Assembly: GCF_035978755.1 (NCBI RefSeq)
Contig: NZ_CP108414.1
Location: 5,270,001 to 5,334,000 of the forward strand
DNA length: 64,000 nt
DNA from: Streptomyces sp. NBC_01298
GTDB taxonomy: Bacteria > Actinomycetota > Actinomycetes > Streptomycetales > Streptomycetaceae
Reading direction: 5' to 3'
The notes under the pieces were generated by a model. The model saw nothing but the letters and a program-made list of their open reading frames with translations, did not search any database and was not told where the DNA came from. Shown here piece after piece: positions 60,442 to 64,000 of this stretch (position 1 is its first letter; every line of letters begins with the position of its first letter). The translations under genes were made by a program, and so were the position numbers.

Positions 60442-60585
60442 GTGCGCTGACACCTCCGTGGTCTGGGGAGGGCCAAAGTACGGCTTCGCGCGTGCGGACG
60501 GCAGGGGCGCGCGTCGGCCATGGCGCGGGGCGGGAGGGGGAGTTGGCGTGGGGGTGGGGCGGGAGGCCTGGGAGGTCCTCCGTGG

Positions 60586-61854
60586 TCAGCCGCGCGGGTA
60601 GCGGGTCAGCCAGTTGGTGGAGGTGGCCGTCGGGCCGTGCAGGGCGGGGCCCTGGGTCATCTCCAGGGCGAAGTCGTCGGCGAGTTCCAGGACCGTGGCC
60701 CGGCCCTCGAGACCGGCGAGCCAGGCCGCAGGGAGGGCCGTTTCGCCGTGCTGGGCGCCCAGCAGGGAGCCGCACAGGGCGCCGGTGGCCGCGGAGTCGC
60801 CGCCGTGGTTGACGGCGAGGCGCAGGCCGTGCGCCACGTTCTCGGCGACGAGGGCGCAGTACACGGCGACGGCGAGGACCTCTTCGGCGGAACGGCCCTG
60901 GCCGGGGGACAGGTCCTCGATGGTCCGCGGTGAGGGGACGCCCGTGGTGACGGCGCCGAGCGCCCGCTGCAGGGCGTCGGTGACGGGCTGGTGGCCGGGG
61001 CGGACGCCGAGCAGGCCCAGTGCGCGCTGGACGGCGGAGTCGAGGGACTCGCCGCGGGTCAGGCCGTGGACGATGACGGCGTGCGCGCCGGCCGCCAGGT
61101 ACGCGGTGGGGTGCCCGTGGCTCTGTACGGCGCACTCGACGGCGAGTTGGAGCACCAGGGCGGACTCCCAGCCGACCAGCAGCCCGAAGGGGGCGGAGCG
61201 GGTGGCGGCGCCGGGGTCCACGGCGGCCGGGTTCTTCGGCTGGGCGAGCGTGCCGAGGACTCCGTCGGCGAAGCCGGTCAGGCAGGAGCGGGCGGGGGAG
61301 CGGCGGGCGTAGAGCCACTCCTCCTGCGCGAGCCAGCCGTTGTCCTCGCGGCGCTCGTCGGGGCCCCAGTCGCTCTGGGTGAGGGCCCAGCGGAGGTAGG
61401 CGCGGTGCACGTCGGTCGGCGGGTGCCAGGCGCCGGTGTCCCGGCGCACGTGGGCCCGTATCAGGCCGTCCAGGGTGAAGAGGCCGAGCTGTGTGGCGGC
61501 GGTGACCCGGGTGCGGGGGGCCGTCGGTTCGGTGAGGCCGGCCGGGCCGTGGGTCTCGAGGAGCTCGGGGAGCGAGAGCGGGGCGACGGGTGCGCCGAGG
61601 GCGTCGCCGATGGCCGAGCCGAGGAGGGTTCCCCTGACGCGGCTACGGAAGTCCTGCTGCTCGGTGCGGCCCCAGAGGCCGGTGGTGACGGCGGCGCGGC
61701 CGCCCAGGGTGGCGCCGGCGGCGGGGCCGGTGGCGGGGCCGAGGCTGGTGGCTCCGCGGGTGGCTCCGCCGGTGGGTGCGGGGGCTGCCTGGAGGGGCGG
61801 GGCGGCCTCGGGCCTGCTCTGCTGCTCCCCGGACGTTTCCGTCGCCGTGTCCAT
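60586..61854 (-). CDS. ADP-ribosylglycohydrolase family protein
   Basis: 422 aa from ATG 61854 (GGGGGGA 5 nt upstream). ~100-residue Ala/Gly/Pro-rich N-terminus. Catalytic domain: FRSRVRGTLLGSAIGDALGAPV and LRLAVNHGGDSAATGALCGSLLGA, the latter with the metal-binding Asp pair pattern (GDS). Removes ADP-ribose from proteins or nucleic acids. Substrate undefined. Confidence 0.88.
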   Translation of the reverse strand: MDTATETSGEQQSRPEAAPPLQAAPAPTGGATRGATSLGPATGPAAGATLGGRAAVTTGLWGRTEQQDFRSRVRGTLLGSAIGDALGAPVAPLSLPELLETHGPAGLTEPTAPRTRVTAATQLGLFTLDGLIRAHVRRDTGAWHPPTDVHRAYLRWALTQSDWGPDERREDNGWLAQEEWLYARRSPARSCLTGFADGVLGTLAQPKNPAAVDPGAATRSAPFGLLVGWESALVLQLAVECAVQSHGHPTAYLAAGAHAVIVHGLTRGESLDSAVQRALGLLGVRPGHQPVTDALQRALGAVTTGVPSPRTIEDLSPGQGRSAEEVLAVAVYCALVAENVAHGLRLAVNHGGDSAATGALCGSLLGAQHGETALPAAWLAGLEGRATVLELADDFALEMTQGPALHGPTATSTNWLTRYPRG

Positions 61855-61997
61855 CTCGATCCCCCCGGACTGCACGCGCGTGCTCTGGCGGGCACTGTAG
61901 TGGACAGTACCGATCGGGTCCGGAAGTAGTCGGTCGCGGGGGCGGTATGAGGGCGTGGAACGGCTTGATTCCGCCGGTCCTCCGGGGGCAAGGGGAA

Positions 61998-62030
61998 GCC
62001 CGTGGGCGCGGTGGTGCGGCACCCACGGGC
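61998..62030. terminator. Hairpin after the I36 gene
   Basis: GCCCGTGGG / CCCACGGGC, 9-bp perfect stem, 15-nt loop. It is 49 bp after the stop of the I36 gene, which reads leftwards, and lies before the upstream end of the ADP-ribosylglycohydrolase gene. Confidence 0.45.
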
Positions 62031-62078
62031 GGGTTCCAGCCGGGCGTTCCAGCCGGATGTCCTAGCCGGGCGGCGTGC

Positions 62079-62456
62079 TCAGCAGGCCGTTACCCACAGG
62101 GAGCTGATGTTGTCGTTCCGGTTGTACTGGGAGGTGTTGCCCTTCCAGTTGCCCACCGGCCACGTGGAGCCCTGCTTGTTGGTGTCCAGGTAGGTGCAGA
62201 CCGTCTTGCCGGTCCTGTTCCATACCGAGGAGACCTTGTCGTTCAGGCGGTAGTCGCCCAGGTTGTTGGTGCCGCTGCGGAAGTAGGCCGCTCCGCCGTA
62301 TCCGTTGTCGTGCTCGTAGACGCAGAACTCGCCGACCTCACAGTTCCGCCAGGGCGTCTCGGCGGCGGGCGCCGCCACCGCCGGTGCGGTGAGTACCGCG
62401 GACATGGCCAGGGCCGCCGCGGCCGTGAAGGTGAGGAGGGAGCGTCGCGTTGACAT
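62079..62456 (-). CDS. Secreted peptidase-inhibitor I36-like protein
   Basis: 125 aa. Signal peptide ending ...AVAAPA. Mature crystallin-like domain: CEVGEFCVYEHDNGYGGAAYF, NLGDYRLNDKVSSVWNRTG, VCTYLDTNKQGSTW, NDNISSLWVTAC, with four Cys. Family I36 (SMI-type) inhibits metallopeptidases. ATG 62456 or GTG 62459 (AGGCGG upstream). Divergent from the phosphatase gene across 287 bp. Confidence 0.88.
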   Translation of the reverse strand: MSTRRSLLTFTAAAALAMSAVLTAPAVAAPAAETPWRNCEVGEFCVYEHDNGYGGAAYFRSGTNNLGDYRLNDKVSSVWNRTGKTVCTYLDTNKQGSTWPVGNWKGNTSQYNRNDNISSLWVTAC

Positions 62457-62743
62457 CACAAGATCCGCCTTTGGTTGGGAACATGTGGATTCCTTCCCTC
62501 CACTAGAGCATCTGGATGCCGGGAGCCGAGCACGAGAACAAGCCCTTCTCTGGCCCATAGGGGGGCACATGCCGTTTACACGTGCAGACGTGACGTTTCT
62601 TCCCGGCCGTCGTCGGCGAGTACCGGTCCCCGTTCCCCCGCCGACCAGGCGCATGGCACGTTTTGACAGTCGCCTTCCCATCGGCTGGTTTCGGCCATGC
62701 CGTGTTCACGCGGCGTTATTCGCAGGCCCAGAGTCTCGGGGGC

Positions 62744-63820
62744 ATGAAGAAGGCACTGCTCGCCGCGACCGTCGTCGCCTCCACGCTCACCGTCGCCCTC
62801 GTCGCGGCCCCCGCCGCCTCCGCCCACGGGTGGGACTTTCCCTGGGGCAACCACCACGGCAACTCCATCCCCTTCACCGAGGCCACCGTCACCGCCGGTG
62901 CCGACGGGGCGTACACCCTGAAGTGGAACGCCAAGGGCGCCAAGCGCGTGGAGATCAAGGCGAACGGCAAGGTCGTCGCCCGGGGCGGCGCCCAGGGCGA
63001 GGCCGTGGTCGGCGGGCTGCCCGCGGCCGACCGGCAGTGGTTCGACTTCGAGCCCGAGCGCGGCCAGGGGCTGCGCCTCGCCGACCGGCTGATCAAGCTG
63101 GAGGGCACCGCCAACTTCCGTGACGCGGGCGGCTACCGCACCACCAACGGCCAGTGGGTCAAGATGGGCGAGATCTACCGCTCCGACGCCCTGAACAAGC
63201 TCACCGACAACGACCTCGCCAAGCTCCAGCGCCTGCGCGTGAAGACGATCTTCGACCTCCGCATGGAGAGCGAGCGCACCAAGGACGTGGACAAGGTCCC
63301 GGCCGGCGCGCACTACGTCGTCGCCGACGTCTTCGCCGGCTCCGGCTCCTTCCAGGCCATGCCCAAGACCCCCGACGAGGCCGTCAAGGCCATGGTCGAC
63401 GCCGAGAAGGCGATGGTCAGCGGGGAGGGCGGCAAGAAGGCCTACACCCAGGTGTTCGAGGGCATCGAGCGCGACCGCGACCGCTCCGTCCTGTTCCACT
63501 GCACCGCGGGCAAGGACCGTACCGGCTGGGCGAACGCCTCCCTGCTGACCGCCCTCGGCGTGCCGAGCGAGACCGTGATGGCCGACTACCTGGCCAGCAA
63601 CGACTACCGCAAGGCCGCCAACGACGCGATCCTCTCGCACCTGCCGGCCGCCCAGGCCGCCGTGTACAAGCCGATGCTCGACGTCCGCGCCGAGTACCTC
63701 AACGCCGGGTACGACGAGGTCACCGCGAAGTTCGGCAGCTTCGACGCCTACCTCGAGGACGGCCTCGGCATCGACGGCCGCGAGCTGAAGCAGCTGAAGA
63801 AGGACCTCCTGGTCGGCTAG
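62744..63820 (+). CDS. Secreted protein-tyrosine/serine phosphatase (DSP, Y_phosphatase3)
   Basis: 358 aa. Signal peptide (KKALLAATVVASTLTVALVAAPAASA), then a small fibronectin-like/beta domain (~30-105: VTAGADGAYTLKWNAKGAKRVEIKANG). The phosphatase domain starts LEGTANFRDAGGYRT and holds the P-loop HCTAGKDRTGWA, Cys ~253. Acid-base Asp may be in ADVFAGSG. Dephosphorylates phosphotyrosine, serine or phosphoinositides outside the cell. Ends at a strong terminator. Start ATG 62744, with a weak upstream GGGGG. Confidence 0.92.
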   Translation: MKKALLAATVVASTLTVALVAAPAASAHGWDFPWGNHHGNSIPFTEATVTAGADGAYTLKWNAKGAKRVEIKANGKVVARGGAQGEAVVGGLPAADRQWFDFEPERGQGLRLADRLIKLEGTANFRDAGGYRTTNGQWVKMGEIYRSDALNKLTDNDLAKLQRLRVKTIFDLRMESERTKDVDKVPAGAHYVVADVFAGSGSFQAMPKTPDEAVKAMVDAEKAMVSGEGGKKAYTQVFEGIERDRDRSVLFHCTAGKDRTGWANASLLTALGVPSETVMADYLASNDYRKAANDAILSHLPAAQAAVYKPMLDVRAEYLNAGYDEVTAKFGSFDAYLEDGLGIDGRELKQLKKDLLVG

Positions 63821-63830
63821 GCCGAGGGGG

Positions 63831-63878
63831 CCGCGCCCCGGTGGAGAGGACCGAAGGGTCCATTCCACCGGGGCGCGG
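63831..63878. terminator. 15-bp hairpin terminator with inner hairpin
   Basis: CCGCGCCCCGGTGGA / TCCACCGGGGCGCGG; the loop contains a second hairpin GGACC-GAA-GGGTCC. Placed between the phosphatase gene and the convergent truncated gene at the window edge. Confidence 0.8.
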
Positions 63879-63899
63879 CTCGCGGTCACGGGTGACGGA

Positions 63900-64000
63900 T
63901 CACGGGGTGACGACGACCTCGTCCACGCGGCTGGAGGCGCTGAAGTGGGCCGTGGTGGGCTCGACGAACTTGGCGAGCCAGGAGCCGGTCGCGTCGGCGG
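63900..64000 (-). CDS. C-terminal end of a gene running past the window
   Basis: An open minus-strand frame codes ATGSWLAKFVEPTTAHFSAS and RVDEVVVTP before a TGA (63900-63902). Only about 32 codons lie inside the window. Family not recognisable. Confidence 0.5.
   Translation of the reverse strand, partial: ADATGSWLAKFVEPTTAHFSASSRVDEVVVTP

Overview
This is a stretch of very high G+C actinomycete chromosome, almost certainly Streptomyces. The pointers are third-position GC bias, frequent GTG/TTG starts, GGAGG-type ribosome sites, many 4-bp start/stop overlaps, the AfsK-AfsR-AfsS regulatory genes, a WhiJ-type HTH/DUF397/ATPase locus, F420/LLM oxidoreductases, and families such as DUF6086 and DUF6228. 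No tRNA, rRNA or CRISPR was seen. The species cannot be named from the sequence alone.

Layout. 0-5 kb: an AfsK-like Ser/Thr kinase with a PQQ beta-propeller, a cyclophilin, and small membrane and secreted proteins. 5-9.4 kb: a CoA-based catabolic module, with thiolase, DUF35 and enoyl-CoA hydratase on the minus strand diverging from a FadD3-like CoA ligase. 9.4-16.4 kb: mixed single genes (MBL hydrolase, GlxA-type AraC regulator, allene-oxide-cyclase-like secreted protein, HTH protein, acetyltransferase, methyltransferase, IclR regulator). 16.6-20.4 kb: AfsR (SARP/NB-ARC/TPR) followed by the small repeat protein AfsS. AfsS carries a SARP-type direct-repeat promoter and a leader hairpin. 20.6-27.6 kb: amidohydrolase, VapBC, secreted protease, Nudix, crotonase, P450 and hypothetical genes. 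28-31.1 kb: a three-gene cassette (SDR, AlkD-like, GNAT) between two ~470-bp inverted copies of a dispersed repeat; a third partial copy lies at 56.8 kb. 31.1-36.9 kb: a MacAB-like export operon (lipoprotein, adaptor, ATPase, permease) diverging from an OmpR/EnvZ-type two-component pair.

36.9-49.5 kb: L,D-transpeptidase, a Pyr4/PaxB-like membrane terpene cyclase candidate, a decayed PIN toxin, and then a catabolic block (LLM, SDR, LLM, D-aminoacylase-type amidohydrolase, aldehyde dehydrogenase). An APC permease and a second PIN/antitoxin pair follow. 49.5-64 kb: membrane, lipoprotein and secreted genes, an intact IS630 element abutting a 167-bp foldback MITE, a gamma-carbonic-anhydrase-like protein, the WhiJ-like locus, a further LLM enzyme, an ADP-ribosylglycohydrolase, an I36 inhibitor-like protein, a secreted Tyr/Ser phosphatase, and a truncated gene at the edge.

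Two connections stand out. First, a 15-bp palindrome CTGAC-N5-GTCAG sits in front of four separate catabolic units (7.6, 20.6, 39.3 and 41.2 kb), so they look like one regulon under an unidentified TetR-like repressor that is not encoded here. Second, AfsK, AfsR and AfsS are all present within 20 kb. Kinase, activator and small effector could therefore form the classical phosphorylation cascade that controls secondary metabolism.
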